Shown here: one piece after another, positions 33,253 to 42,061 of the stretch
How positions within the stretch are numbered: the stretch's first letter is position 1
How the letters are laid out: the number at the start of each line of letters is the position of its first letter
Assembly (NCBI RefSeq): GCF_029868625.1
Contig: NZ_JARWOJ010000177.1
Location: 1-48,786, forward strand
Length of the DNA stretch: 48,786 nucleotides
Direction: 5' to 3'
Source of the DNA: Nocardia neocaledoniensis
GTDB taxonomy: Bacteria; Actinomycetota; Actinomycetes; Mycobacteriales; Mycobacteriaceae
Notes under the pieces: model-generated
The model's database searches: none
What the model was told of the DNA's origin: nothing
What the model saw: the letters and a program-made list of their open reading frames with translations, nothing else
Made by a program: the position numbers and the translations under genes

Positions 33253-34680
33253 ATGTCATTCGCAGAGTTGCGCGCCCAGATGATGCGCCGCAAACCGCTC
33301 GTCGAGGTGGAGGACGAGATTCCGAGCGATGAACGGCTCGCCAAATCGCTCGGCCTGTGGCAGCTCACCGCCATCGGCGTCGGCGGCATCATCGGCGCGG
33401 GGATCTTCACCCTCGCCGGGTCGGTCGCCCATTCGGTGACCGGGCCGGCGGTGCTGCTGTCGTTCCTCATCGCCGGTGTGGCCAGCGCCGCGGCGGCGCT
33501 GTGTTACGCCGAATTCGCCGGCATGGTCCCGAAGGCGGGCTCGGCCTACACCTACGGCTACGTCTCGCTCGGCGAGCTGGCGGGCTGGTTCATCGGCTGG
33601 GATCTGCTGCTCGAGTACATCGCGGTGGCGGCGGTGGTCGCGATCGGGGTGTCCGGGTATTTCGGGTTCCTGCTCGACCAGGTCGGCCTGACGCTGCCGG
33701 AGTGGATGCTCGGCGCGCCCGACACCGGCGAGGGGCGGGTCATCGACCTGTTCGCCGTGCTGTTCTGCCTCGGCACCGCGTGGATCCTCTCGCGGGGCAT
33801 CGGCAGTGTCGGCCGGTTCGAGACGGTCGCGGTCGGGATCAAGGTCGCGCTGGTGGTGCTGATCGTGGCGCTCGGGGTGTTCCACATCGACAGCGCCAAC
33901 TACGACCCGTACTTCCCGTTCGGCGCGGGCGCGGTCTGGACGGGCGCGGCCACGGTGTTCTTCGCGGTCTTCGGCTACGACGCGATGAGCACCGCGGCCG
34001 AGGAATCCGTCGACGGGCGCAAACACCTGCCCAAGGCGATCATCTATTCGCTGGCCATCGCGATGGTGCTGTACGTGCTGGCCACGCTGGTGCTCACCGG
34101 CATGCAGAAATACACCGAGATCAGCCCGACCAGCGGCTTCTCCACCGCGTTCGAAGCGGTCGGGATGCCGGGCGTCGCCAACATCATCGCGATCGGCGCG
34201 ATCGTCGGCATCATCACCGTGGTGCTGACGTTCATGCTCGGCGTCACCCGAGTCTGGTTCGCGATGAGCCGAGACGGGCTGCTGCCGGAGTGGTTCGCCA
34301 AGACCCACCCCACCCGCAAGGTGCCGACCCGGGTCACCTGGATCGTCGGTATCGGCGCGGCGATCCTGGCCGGCGTGCTGCCCATCAACACCGTCGCCGA
34401 GCTCACCAACATCGGCATCCTGATGGCCTTCATCGTGGTCTGTGTCGCGGTGATCGTGTTGCGCCGCACCAGGCCCGACGCACCGCGCTCCTTCCGGCTG
34501 CCGCTCATGCCGGTGATCCCGCTGATCGGCATCGGCTTCTCCGCCTACCTCATCTACTCGCTGCCGTGGCAGACCTGGCTGCGGTTCCTGGCCTGGCTGG
34601 TGGTGGGCCTGATCGTGTATTTCGGTTACTCCCGCACCCATTCGGTGATGAACCGGACGGCGCCCCAGCCGAGCGAGTAG
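33253..34680 (+). CDS. Amino acid permease, APC superfamily (cationic amino acid transporter type)
   Basis: A 475-residue permease with 12 or more helices. GLWQLTAIGVGGIIGAGIFT is helix 1 of the CAT subfamily, FAGMVPKAGSAYTYGYVSLG with ELAGWFIGWDLLLEY is helix 3, and VFFAVFGYDAMSTAAEE the helix-6 region. ATG 33253 follows GGAAGGAA; an in-frame ATG at 33190 has no such site. It lies 96 bases after pruB on the same strand and could import proline or a precursor, though CAT-type proteins often take Arg/Lys or branched substrates. Confidence 0.93.
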   Translation: MSFAELRAQMMRRKPLVEVEDEIPSDERLAKSLGLWQLTAIGVGGIIGAGIFTLAGSVAHSVTGPAVLLSFLIAGVASAAAALCYAEFAGMVPKAGSAYTYGYVSLGELAGWFIGWDLLLEYIAVAAVVAIGVSGYFGFLLDQVGLTLPEWMLGAPDTGEGRVIDLFAVLFCLGTAWILSRGIGSVGRFETVAVGIKVALVVLIVALGVFHIDSANYDPYFPFGAGAVWTGAATVFFAVFGYDAMSTAAEESVDGRKHLPKAIIYSLAIAMVLYVLATLVLTGMQKYTEISPTSGFSTAFEAVGMPGVANIIAIGAIVGIITVVLTFMLGVTRVWFAMSRDGLLPEWFAKTHPTRKVPTRVTWIVGIGAAILAGVLPINTVAELTNIGILMAFIVVCVAVIVLRRTRPDAPRSFRLPLMPVIPLIGIGFSAYLIYSLPWQTWLRFLAWLVVGLIVYFGYSRTHSVMNRTAPQPSE

Positions 34681-34698
34681 ACCGGTCCCGCCCGGTCT
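34679..34698. promoter_or_regulatory. 20-bp inverted repeat before the TetR gene
   Basis: AGACCGGTCCCGCCCGGTCT: 7-bp perfect arms, 6-base centre. It overlaps the permease stop codon and ends 16 bases before the TetR start. It could be a TetR operator or a permease terminator; the short arms and position favour an operator. Confidence 0.45.
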
Positions 34699-34714
34699 GT
34701 GCTGTGATGGGGCG

Positions 34715-35326
34715 ATGAGATCAGGGCACGGGACCGACGCGGCGGACGAGCAGCAGGCACGTCCGCCGCGGCGGCGCCGCGATCCGGAGAAGACCAGGGA
34801 AGCCATCATCGACGGGCTGCTCGCCGCGATCACCGACGGTGATTTCGCGCCGACCGCCCGCACGATCGCCGCGCGGGCAGGGGCTTCCGAACGCAGTGTC
34901 TTCGTGCACTTTCCCGATCGCGAGGCCCTGCTGATCGCCGCCGTCGAGCGGCAGTCCGAGATGGTCGAGGCGTGTCTGGTCGAGCCCGATCCCGCGTTGC
35001 CGCTGGCCGAACGGATCGCGCTCGCGGCGCGCCAGAGCGGCGCGATCTTCGACCTGCAGCGCACACCCCGGCTGCCCGGTCTGCAGGAATCGCGCACGGT
35101 CGCCGCCATCGACGCGCGGATGCGCCGCACCGACGACCGCATCCGCGCGACACTGGCCGCGCTGTTCGCCCCCGAACTCGGCGGCGACGACGAACTGCTC
35201 GACCTGGTCGACGGCGCGCTGGCCTGGCCCGCGCGGCACCATCTGCAGGACCGGCGCGGCCTGTCCGGCGAGGCGGCCACGGCCGCGCTCGAGCGGGCGC
35301 TGCGGCTGCTACTCGCTCAGCGCTGA
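34715..35326 (+). CDS. TetR-family transcriptional regulator
   Basis: A 203-residue TetR protein. An Arg-rich N-terminal tail (RPPRRRRDPEKTREAI) leads into the HTH at about residues 35-70: PTARTIAARAGASERSVFVHFPDREALL. The C-terminal ligand domain is helical and unspecific. It ends inside the 3' end of the convergent ligase gene (18-base overlap). The target may be itself, the fusion ligase or the upstream permease. Confidence 0.9.
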   Translation: MRSGHGTDAADEQQARPPRRRRDPEKTREAIIDGLLAAITDGDFAPTARTIAARAGASERSVFVHFPDREALLIAAVERQSEMVEACLVEPDPALPLAERIALAARQSGAIFDLQRTPRLPGLQESRTVAAIDARMRRTDDRIRATLAALFAPELGGDDELLDLVDGALAWPARHHLQDRRGLSGEAATAALERALRLLLAQR

Positions 35327-37375
35327 CTCCGTCGGCACCAGGACGCGTTTGAGGATCTTGCCGGTCTCCCCGCGGGGCAGGGCGTTGAGGAAGGTGACAT
35401 CGCGCGGGACGGAGAAGCGGCTGAGCCGGTTGCGGATGTAGGTGCGCACCATGTCCGAATCCAGACCCGCCCCTTCGCGTTTCACCACGAACGCGGCCAG
35501 TCGCTGGCCGAACTCGCGATCGGGGACGCCGACGACGGCCACCTCGGAGATCTGCGGCAGATGCGCCAGCGCCTCCTCCACCGGCCGCGGGAAGACGTTC
35601 TCGCCGCCGGAGATGATCATCTCGTCGTCGCGGCCCGCCACGAACAACCGGCCCGCGGCGTCCAGGTAGCCGAGATCGCCGGTGTCGAGCATGCCGTCGG
35701 CCTCCTCCGGCGGCGCCGCGTTGACGTAGCCGTCGAAGAGCATGTGATTGGCCACGAAGATGTGCCCGGTGACGCCGACCGGCACCGGTCGCAGGTCGGG
35801 GCCGAGCACGGCCACCCTGGTCCCCAGCGGCGGGCGGCCCGCGGTGGTCGGTGAGACACGCAGGTCGGCGGGGGTGGCGACGCTGGCCCATGACACTTCG
35901 GTGGACCCGTACACGTTGTAGAGCACGTCGCCGAAGGAGTCGAGGAAGCGCAGCACGGTGGCGCCCGCCAGCGGCGCGCCGCAGCTGACGACGTGGCGCA
36001 GGCTGGACAGGTCGATGTCCGCGCGCACCGCCTCGGGCACGTCGAGCAGGCGCTCGACCATGGTGGGCACCACGATCAGGGTGGTGATCCGGTGCCGGGC
36101 GATGGCACGCAGACAGTCGAGCGCGTCGAAACCGTCGCTCAGCACGACGGTGGCGCGCAGCGCGGTGCTCAGCTGCAATCCGGCCAGACCCCAGGTGTGG
36201 AACAGCGGCGCCGGGATGAGCATCACCTCCTCCACCCGCAGCGGGATCCGGGACAGCAGCGCGGCGATGGTGCCGAAACCCTTGGCGTGCGGGCGGCGCG
36301 CGCCCTTCGGTGACCCGCTCGTGCCGGAGGTCAACACGATCAGCCGGCCGGGATGCGCGGGCACCGGGAAGTCGGTGGCCGCCGCCGCGATCATGCCCGC
36401 GATCGTGGTGCGTTCGGGATCGGGCGGCTCGGCGTCGGTGGTGATGCGGGGCACCGCGCTGTGCAGGTAGCGGATCAGCGTCTCCAGCCGCCCGTCGACG
36501 TAGACCGCGCTGAGCCGGTGGCGCTGCACGATCTCCTCGATCCGCCGACCGGACAGCCCGGCGTTGAGCAGGGCCACGTCGACGCCGAGTTTGCCCGCCG
36601 CGACCATGGTTTCGACCATTCCTGCGTGGTTGCGCGCCAGCAGGCCGATGGCATCACCGGCGCGCAGGCCCTGCGCGTACATCGCCGCCGCCAGCGCGGT
36701 GGAGTCGGCGTCGATGTCGGCGAAGGTGCGCGTGCCGTGCGGGTCGATCAGCGCGAGCCGGTCCGGGGCGTGGGCGGCGCCCGCGGCATAGCCGCCGGCG
36801 AGGTTGAACCCCCACTTGGTCAGCGAGCGCAGCTGGCGCACCATCGACCGCGGTTCGGCGCGCACCAGTCCGGTGGCGGCGATGCTGCGCGCCACCCCGG
36901 CGTTGCGGCGCAGCGGCGAGCGTTCGGCGTTGATCACCACCGAGGAGCGGGTGCCCGCGATGACATCGGCGGTGCGGCGCAACCCCGCCTTGACCCAGTC
37001 GGTGACCGCGGAATTGCCGCACTCGGCGAGGGCGGGGTGCACGTTGGCGGCGGCGAAGAGGGTGATGTCGAGCCGGGTGCGCCGCTCGTCCCCACGCAGC
37101 CGGACCGCCACGAAGCTGCCCAGGGCCGAACAGCGCAGTTCGAAACTCTCGTACCAGCGCCCGATCTCCAGGATGAAATCGTGGTTCTCGATTCCGGCCG
37201 CGGCCGATCCGATCCGCACCTGCCAGAGGACCGCGCCGTCGGGTCCCTCCACCTGTTCGCAACTGCCGATGCCGGTGAACATCCGTGGATAGCTCTGCGG
37301 ATCCAGCAGCACATTCCACAGGGCTTGCCGCGCGATGGTGAAATCCGCGGTGACATCGATGACGTCGGTGACCAA
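35309..37375 (-). CDS. Fusion of SRPBCC domain and FadD-type acyl-CoA/acyl-AMP ligase
   Basis: A 688-residue two-domain protein. Residues 1-150 form a START/SRPBCC-like lipid-binding module (VTADFTIARQALWNVLLDPQ, SYPRMFTGIGSCEQVEGPDG, GLRRTADVIAG helix). Residues 180-688 are an AMP-forming ligase of the FadD12/FadD2 type: P-loop LTSGTSGSPKG (349-359), YGSTEVSW, DTGDLGYLDAAGRLFVAGRD, and LPRGETGK with catalytic Lys672. A ligase of this kind normally starts near residue 175 here. The SRPBCC module may hold or present a hydrophobic acid. The start is TTG 37375 with GGAAGAG upstream; no ATG or GTG fits, so the exact N-terminus is uncertain. Confidence 0.85.
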   Translation of the reverse strand: MVTDVIDVTADFTIARQALWNVLLDPQSYPRMFTGIGSCEQVEGPDGAVLWQVRIGSAAAGIENHDFILEIGRWYESFELRCSALGSFVAVRLRGDERRTRLDITLFAAANVHPALAECGNSAVTDWVKAGLRRTADVIAGTRSSVVINAERSPLRRNAGVARSIAATGLVRAEPRSMVRQLRSLTKWGFNLAGGYAAGAAHAPDRLALIDPHGTRTFADIDADSTALAAAMYAQGLRAGDAIGLLARNHAGMVETMVAAGKLGVDVALLNAGLSGRRIEEIVQRHRLSAVYVDGRLETLIRYLHSAVPRITTDAEPPDPERTTIAGMIAAAATDFPVPAHPGRLIVLTSGTSGSPKGARRPHAKGFGTIAALLSRIPLRVEEVMLIPAPLFHTWGLAGLQLSTALRATVVLSDGFDALDCLRAIARHRITTLIVVPTMVERLLDVPEAVRADIDLSSLRHVVSCGAPLAGATVLRFLDSFGDVLYNVYGSTEVSWASVATPADLRVSPTTAGRPPLGTRVAVLGPDLRPVPVGVTGHIFVANHMLFDGYVNAAPPEEADGMLDTGDLGYLDAAGRLFVAGRDDEMIISGGENVFPRPVEEALAHLPQISEVAVVGVPDREFGQRLAAFVVKREGAGLDSDMVRTYIRNRLSRFSVPRDVTFLNALPRGETGKILKRVLVPTESALSE

Positions 37376-37649
37376 ACTCCGTGCTCTTCCCGTCGACCTG
37401 TTCGACCAGCTCGGTCGGGCTCGTCACGCTACCTCGCCGTGCCGCTCCACGATCAAGAATCGGACAAAACCGGTGGTTTGGGACGGGTTCCACCGGAATT
37501 TGGTTCGTGCGCCATACCCCGCGATGTTGCCGATGTGAAACTGTCCAACTCCTTGCACCCCGCCGGGGGATGCCGAAGTATTGCCAGCAGTACCAACCCG
37601 ATCTGCAGGAAGTCGCCGCGACGCGGCACGACGAGCGAAGAGGTGGGAC
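37376..37649. other. Divergent region between the fusion ligase and the Hsp100 gene
   Basis: 274 bases. It contains CCGGTGG (37470-37476) and its exact reverse complement CCACCGG (37490-37496), 13 bases apart. I did not find a HspR box (CTTGAGT-N7-ACTCAAG) or a convincing SigE/SigH promoter, although stress control would be expected for a Hsp100 gene. AGGTGGGAC precedes ATG 37650. Confidence 0.35.
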
Positions 37650-40226
37650 ATGACAGCGAGCTGGCCGGGTAGTTCGATGAATTCCTTCGACGACATCTTC
37701 CAGCGATTCTTCGGGCCGGGGATGTCGGCGAAACCGCCGGTGCAACGGATCGACCTGGGCAGACTCATGACCGACAACGCCAAGGCGCTGATCGCCACGG
37801 CGCGCGAGGCCGCCCAGGAGTGGGGAAATCCGGAGATCACCCCGGAGCATCTGCTCTACGCGGCCACGGAAGCCGAGCCGGGCCGCAGCATCGTGGCCGA
37901 GCTCAGCCTCGACCCCGACCAGGTTGCCGAACAGATGCAGGACCATCTCGACACCGGCGCGCCCAGTGCGGACGAGCTGTCCGACATCACACTCAGCCCC
38001 GCCACGAAGATGGCGTTGCGCGCTGCCCAGCGCCAGGCCGCGCAGGCGGGCAGCAGCTACATCGGCCCCGAACACATTCTGCTCGGTATCGCGTCGGCCC
38101 CGGACAGCGTCGCCGCCCAGGCGCTGATGGCCGGCATCGCGGCCACCCAGAGCGGCAACTCCTCCGGCCCGGCGACCCCGGGCGCGGCCGCGCCGGCCAA
38201 GCGGCAGCGCAAGTCGGACACGCCGACGCTGGACGAGTACGGCCGCGATCTCACCGCCGAGGCCCGCGAAGGGCTGGTCGACCCGGTCGTCGGCCGGGCC
38301 GAGGAGATCGAGCAGACCATCGAGATCCTCTCGCGGCGGCGCAAGAACAATCCGGTGCTCATCGGCGATCCCGGCGTCGGGAAGACCGCCATCGTCGAGG
38401 GGCTCGCGCAGCGCATCGTCAACGACGACGTGCCCGCCACACTCGCCGACCGGCGGGTCATCGCGCTCGACATCGGCTCGCTGGTGGCGGGCAGCAAGTA
38501 TCGCGGGGAGTTCGAGGAGCGGCTGACCAAGATCCTCGACGAGGTGCGCGCCCACAAGGACGAGCAGATCGTGTTCATCGACGAGTTGCACACCATCGTC
38601 GGCGCCGGGGGCGGAGGCGAGGGCTCGATGGACGCGGGCAATCTGCTCAAGCCCGCGCTCGCCCGCGGCGACCTGCACGTGGTCGGCGCGACCACGATCG
38701 ACGAGTACCGCAAGCACATCGAGAAGGACGCCGCGCTCGAGCGTCGCTTCCAGCCGGTGCTGGTGTCGGAACCGTCGGTCGAGGACACGATCGAGATCCT
38801 GCGCGGGCTCGCCGATGTCTACGAAGAGCATCATCAGGTGCGCTACTCCGACGAATCACTGGTGGCCGCGGCCCAGCTGTCGGATCGCTACATCACCGAC
38901 CGGTTCATGCCCGACAAGGCGATCGACCTGATCGATCAGGCGGGCGCGCGGGTCCGGCTGCGATCGGGCACCCCCGACCCGGAGGCCAAGGCCAGGGGCG
39001 AGGAGATCGCGCGGCTGTACCGGGAGAAGGACGCCGCCGTCAACAACGAGGACTACGAGAAGGCCACCGCGCTCAAGGCCGAGATCGCGGCCAAGGAGGA
39101 GGAATTCGAGGAGTCCGGTGAGCTTGCGGCCGAGCCCGAGGTCGACGTGCTCGCCATCGCCGAGGTCATCTCGCGGCAGACCGGCATTCCGGTCGCCGAC
39201 CTGACGGCCGAGGAGAAGCAGCGCCTGCTCGCGCTCGAGGACGTGCTGCACAAACGCGTCATCGGACAGGACGAGGCCATCGTCGCGGTGGCCGAGGCGG
39301 TGCGCCGCGCGCGGGCCGGGCTCAAGGATCCGAACCGGCCGATCGGCTCGTTCCTGTTCCTCGGCCCCACCGGCGTCGGCAAGACCGAACTGGCGAAGGC
39401 GCTGGCGGAGGCGGTGTTCGGCGACGAGGACCGGCTGATCCGGTTCGACATGAGCGAGTTCCAGGAGAAGCACACGGTCTCCCGGCTCGTCGGCGCGCCG
39501 CCCGGATACGTCGGCTACGACGATGCCGCCCAGCTCACCGACAAGGTGCGCAGGCAGCCGTACTCGGTGATCCTGTTCGACGAGGTGGAGAAGGCGCACC
39601 CGGACGTGTTCAACGTGCTGTTGCAGCTGCTCGACGACGGCCGGGTCACCGATTCCAAGGGCCGCACCGTCGATTTCAAGAACACGATCGTCATCATGAC
39701 CTCCAACATCGGCTCGGATCTGATCCTGGCCGCGCCCGAAGGCGACCTGGATGCGGTCGTGCCCCAGCTGGAAGAGCGCCTGCGCCAGCACTTCCGGCCG
39801 GAATTCCTCAACCGCATCGACGAGCAGATCGTGTTCCACCGCCTCGACAAGACGCAGCTGGAGCGGATCGTGAACCTGATCCTGGACAAGACCCGCCGCC
39901 TGCTGGCCGCCCAGGACATCGAGCTCGACATCAGCGACTCCGCGGTGGACTGGCTGGGCGAGCGCGGGTTCCAGCCCGAGTTCGGCGCCAGGCCGTTGCG
40001 GCGCACGGTGCAGCGTGAACTCGACAACCGGGTGTCGCGGCTGCTGCTCGACGGCGGGCTGGAACCGGGGGCGACGGTCCGGGTCGACACCGCCGACGAC
40101 GATCTGGTCGTCACCGCGGTCGCGCCGACCGGCGGCAAAGCCGACACCAACGGCGCGGCGCCGAAATCGGTGAAGAAGCAGACCAAGAAGAAGGGCGAGG
40201 ACAAGAAGGTCGCGGCGAAGAAGTAG
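37650..40226 (+). CDS. Hsp100/Clp AAA+ ATPase with ClpC-type middle region and no ClpP loop
   Basis: An 858-residue double-AAA unfoldase. A Clp_N double repeat (about 35-165) is followed by AAA1 with Walker A GDPGVGKT (239-246) and [12 protein letters not shown], a short middle segment with a UVR-like [20 protein letters not shown] (about 463-482), and AAA2 with GPTGVGKT (572-579) and [13 protein letters not shown]. In AAA2 the stretch TSNIGSDLI (684-692) to [11 protein letters not shown] is short and ClpB-like; the IGF/VGF-type ClpP-docking loop of ClpA/C/X is absent. It is therefore probably a ClpP-independent disaggregase or remodeller, not ClpC1. A Lys-rich tail ([18 protein letters not shown]) is unusual. 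ATG 37650 is preferred over ATG 37677. Confidence 0.88.
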   Translation: MTASWPGSSMNSFDDIFQRFFGPGMSAKPPVQRIDLGRLMTDNAKALIATAREAAQEWGNPEITPEHLLYAATEAEPGRSIVAELSLDPDQVAEQMQDHLDTGAPSADELSDITLSPATKMALRAAQRQAAQAGSSYIGPEHILLGIASAPDSVAAQALMAGIAATQSGNSSGPATPGAAAPAKRQRKSDTPTLDEYGRDLTAEAREGLVDPVVGRAEEIEQTIEILSRRRKNNPVLIGDPGVGKTAIVEGLAQRIVNDDVPATLADRRVIALDIGSLVAGSKYRGEFEERLTKILDEVRAHKDEQIVFIDELHTIVGAGGGGEGSMDAGNLLKPALARGDLHVVGATTIDEYRKHIEKDAALERRFQPVLVSEPSVEDTIEILRGLADVYEEHHQVRYSDESLVAAAQLSDRYITDRFMPDKAIDLIDQAGARVRLRSGTPDPEAKARGEEIARLYREKDAAVNNEDYEKATALKAEIAAKEEEFEESGELAAEPEVDVLAIAEVISRQTGIPVADLTAEEKQRLLALEDVLHKRVIGQDEAIVAVAEAVRRARAGLKDPNRPIGSFLFLGPTGVGKTELAKALAEAVFGDEDRLIRFDMSEFQEKHTVSRLVGAPPGYVGYDDAAQLTDKVRRQPYSVILFDEVEKAHPDVFNVLLQLLDDGRVTDSKGRTVDFKNTIVIMTSNIGSDLILAAPEGDLDAVVPQLEERLRQHFRPEFLNRIDEQIVFHRLDKTQLERIVNLILDKTRRLLAAQDIELDISDSAVDWLGERGFQPEFGARPLRRTVQRELDNRVSRLLLDGGLEPGATVRVDTADDDLVVTAVAPTGGKADTNGAAPKSVKKQTKKKGEDKKVAAKK

Positions 40227-40237
40227 CGCCACGACGA

Positions 40238-40269
40238 CGATGGCCCGGTTCCGCCGAACCGGGCCATCG
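40238..40269. terminator. Bidirectional hairpin terminator, 13-14-bp stem
   Basis: CGATGGCCCGGTT, a CCGCCG centre and the exact reverse complement. It is placed between the convergent Hsp100 gene and the secreted-protein gene. Confidence 0.9.
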
Positions 40270-40279
40270 CGGTGTTGTC

Positions 40280-40672
40280 TCAGCCGCCGGTGACCACGCA
40301 GGACTCCCCGAACCGGTAGCCACGGCCGACATGGACGTCGGCGCCGCGGCCCACTCCGCCCTGCAGCGCGGCGAGGGTGTGCGTGCCGGTGCTCGCGGGC
40401 ACCCAGGTCAGGTCGGCGATGCCGTCGGTCGGGGTGACCACCGCCAGCAGCGTGCCGTTGTCGTAGAACGAGACGGGCTCGATGCCGACGCTGAGCCGGG
40501 CCACCAGGTGATGGGTGCACCCGGTGCCGTAATTGGTTGCGCTCCCGACGCTGAGGCCGGGATCGACGGTCAGCTGCGAGACCGCCGCACCGGCCGAGGG
40601 GGAACCGAGGGTCACGGCCAGCAACGCTGTCCCGGCGGCCGCGACGGCGAAGGCGAATTTCCGGTCACTCAT
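40280..40672 (-). CDS. Secreted Ig-like small protein
   Basis: A 130-residue exported protein. MSDRKFAFAVAAAGTALLAV then TLGSPSAGAA is a Sec signal with cleavage near residue 30. The mature part is beta-rich (VSFYDNGTLLAVVTPTDGIA, then DLTWVPASTGTHTLAAL), like a bacterial Ig-like (Big) domain. Two cysteines (C52 and C125) could form a disulfide. Mycobacterial and nocardial secreted proteins of this kind are of unknown role. It is 108 bases downstream of the LPMO gene on the same strand. Confidence 0.8.
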   Translation of the reverse strand: MSDRKFAFAVAAAGTALLAVTLGSPSAGAAVSQLTVDPGLSVGSATNYGTGCTHHLVARLSVGIEPVSFYDNGTLLAVVTPTDGIADLTWVPASTGTHTLAALQGGVGRGADVHVGRGYRFGESCVVTGG

Positions 40673-40696
40673 ATCTCACGTCCTTGTGCTGCGGGG

Positions 40697-40718
40697 GCCG
40701 GCCGAACGCGAGGCCGGC
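40697..40718. other. GC-rich hairpin between LPMO and secreted-protein genes
   Basis: GCCGGCC, 8-base loop, GGCCGGC. It may end LPMO transcription. It also lies 25-46 bases upstream of the next gene, so a regulatory role is possible. Evidence is thin. Confidence 0.35.
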
Positions 40719-40780
40719 GAGTCGACCCCCATCCTCACCCCATCGCGGGACCGATGTCGGGAGAACACACGAACGAATCG

Positions 40781-41593
40781 CTACGCCGGGGACCAGAGGG
40801 CCGGCGTGTTGGGCGGGGTCCAATTCGGATCGTGGACGGTGTGAGCCTGCCTGCAGGTATAGGTCCGCCCCTGGTAGGTGACCTTGTCGCCGACGGCGTA
40901 GGTCGCGCCGTGGCGCCAGGCTGTCGACGCGGGGGCGGTGGTCGTCGTGGGGTGGTGATGGGTGGTCGTCGGCGCCGGGGTGGTGGCCGGGGGTGTGGTG
41001 GTCGGCGTGGGCGCCGTGGTGGTTGTGGGTTTCGTGGTTGTCGGTTTCGTGGTGGTCGGTCTCGGCGTGGTCGTGCCGCTACCGGAGCCGCCGATCTCCA
41101 GGTCGACACAGCTGTAGAAGGCCGCCGCGGTGTCGCCGATGTTCCAGACCGCGCGCAGTTTCTGGCGTCCCGAATAATTCGACAGATCAATGGTGTGCGT
41201 GACTTCCATCGTGGGCTGTTCGTTCCCGCCGTCGATCACCGCGATACGGGTGTCGCCGAGGAAATACTCCCAATTGAGGGTGCGGTGATTGGCGGTGTTC
41301 TTCCAGGTGAACGTCGTGCGGCCGGACACCTTCTGCGACACCCAGCCGAGACTGTCGTCGTCGAGTTCGGGATATTTGTTCGCGCTGCAATTGGTGAGGC
41401 CTTTCGGCCCTTCGACACTCTGCGGTTCGTATTTCACCGCACCGCACGGGACGAGCCCCTTGGCACATTGTTCCTGCCTGCTGGCCGGTCCGGTGACCCA
41501 GCCGTGCGCCCCGGCCTCGGCCGCGGGAGCGAGCAGACTCGCCAGGGGCGCCAAGGCCATGACACCGGCGACGGACAGAATTCGATTTCGCAC
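40781..41593 (-). CDS. AA10 lytic polysaccharide monooxygenase with chitin-binding module
   Basis: A 270-residue secreted copper enzyme that oxidatively cleaves chitin or cellulose. The signal peptide ends AEAGA, exposing His30 as the new N-terminus (HGWVTGPASR); His103 (TANHRTLNWEY) completes the copper histidine brace, and F159 in AAFYSCVDLEI is the axial residue region. A Thr/Pro linker (about 172-225, repeats of TTTKP) leads to a C-terminal CBM5/12 module (WRHGATYAVGDKVTYQGRTY to NTPALWSPA). GTG 41593 is set by AAGGAG at 41602-41607, 8 bases upstream; the open frame runs 22 codons further without such a site. Confidence 0.94.
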   Translation of the reverse strand: MRNRILSVAGVMALAPLASLLAPAAEAGAHGWVTGPASRQEQCAKGLVPCGAVKYEPQSVEGPKGLTNCSANKYPELDDDSLGWVSQKVSGRTTFTWKNTANHRTLNWEYFLGDTRIAVIDGGNEQPTMEVTHTIDLSNYSGRQKLRAVWNIGDTAAAFYSCVDLEIGGSGSGTTTPRPTTTKPTTTKPTTTTAPTPTTTPPATTPAPTTTHHHPTTTTAPASTAWRHGATYAVGDKVTYQGRTYTCRQAHTVHDPNWTPPNTPALWSPA

Positions 41594-42061
41594 TCTCAGT
41601 ACTCCTTGAAATGCACTCGGATGGACGGCAGGGGCCGACATACCGTCCGGGAAAACCATTTTCGGGTGACGCTGCAGAACACTTCGATATCGAACTGTGA
41701 TGGGGAACGGTAGGGCGGCCCGATGAACCCGTCAAGGAGTTCTCCGACGACGAATTCGACTACCGGCGAGTACGACGCAACAATTTGCAGCCGTCTGCGA
41801 AGTTGCGAAGCATCCGTGTTTCAACCCGACCGGTTCGATCCGCGGGCAAGCGTTCAGCTAATCCACCAGCTCACGGCCGCGCGGCCGGTTGCCGGAAAAT
41901 GGCGGGAATCCCGAGTCGCGCGGCGGGCCGCGATGAGTCAGCGCACCCGCGCCCGCCTGTCGACGGGCTGCGAATGTTGCGCGGCGCCGGCGGAATTGAT
42001 CCGGCGCACGCCACGACGTCACCCGCGCGGCGTGGCGGCTCGGCCACCGGTGCCGGGTGGC
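41594..42061. other. 468-base gap between LPMO start and P450 end
   Basis: The proximal part (41594-41720) is the LPMO promoter region: TTCGATATCGAA (41683-41694), a perfect 12-bp palindrome, and GAAAA-CCA-TTTTC (41651-41663). The rest (about 41720-42061) is somewhat less GC-rich and has no frame with protein-like composition on either strand. I see no RNA gene or repeat there. It may be a remnant of a lost gene. Confidence 0.4.
41602..41607 (-). promoter_or_regulatory. Ribosome binding site setting the LPMO GTG start
   Basis: AAGGAG on the minus strand, 8 bases before GTG 41593. It fixes the start and gives a signal peptide of normal length. Confidence 0.7.

Noticed and set aside
37376..37649. 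HspR or SigE/SigH stress promoter for the Hsp100 gene
   Set aside because: GGGAC and GTTCG elements exist but spacing and sequence are too far from consensus, and no HAIR repeat is seen.
36654..38834. 726-codon open frame on the minus strand
   Set aside because: Overlaps the start of the Hsp100 gene in antisense and the fusion ligase in another frame; no domain motif.
40986..41080. Repeat array in the LPMO linker
   Set aside because: The repeats are codons of a Thr/Pro/Lys linker in frame with the LPMO; not a CRISPR or mobile repeat.
41832..41841. GGTTCGATCC resembling a tRNA T-loop
   Set aside because: The flanking bases do not form the 5-bp T-stem and no acceptor or anticodon arm is found.
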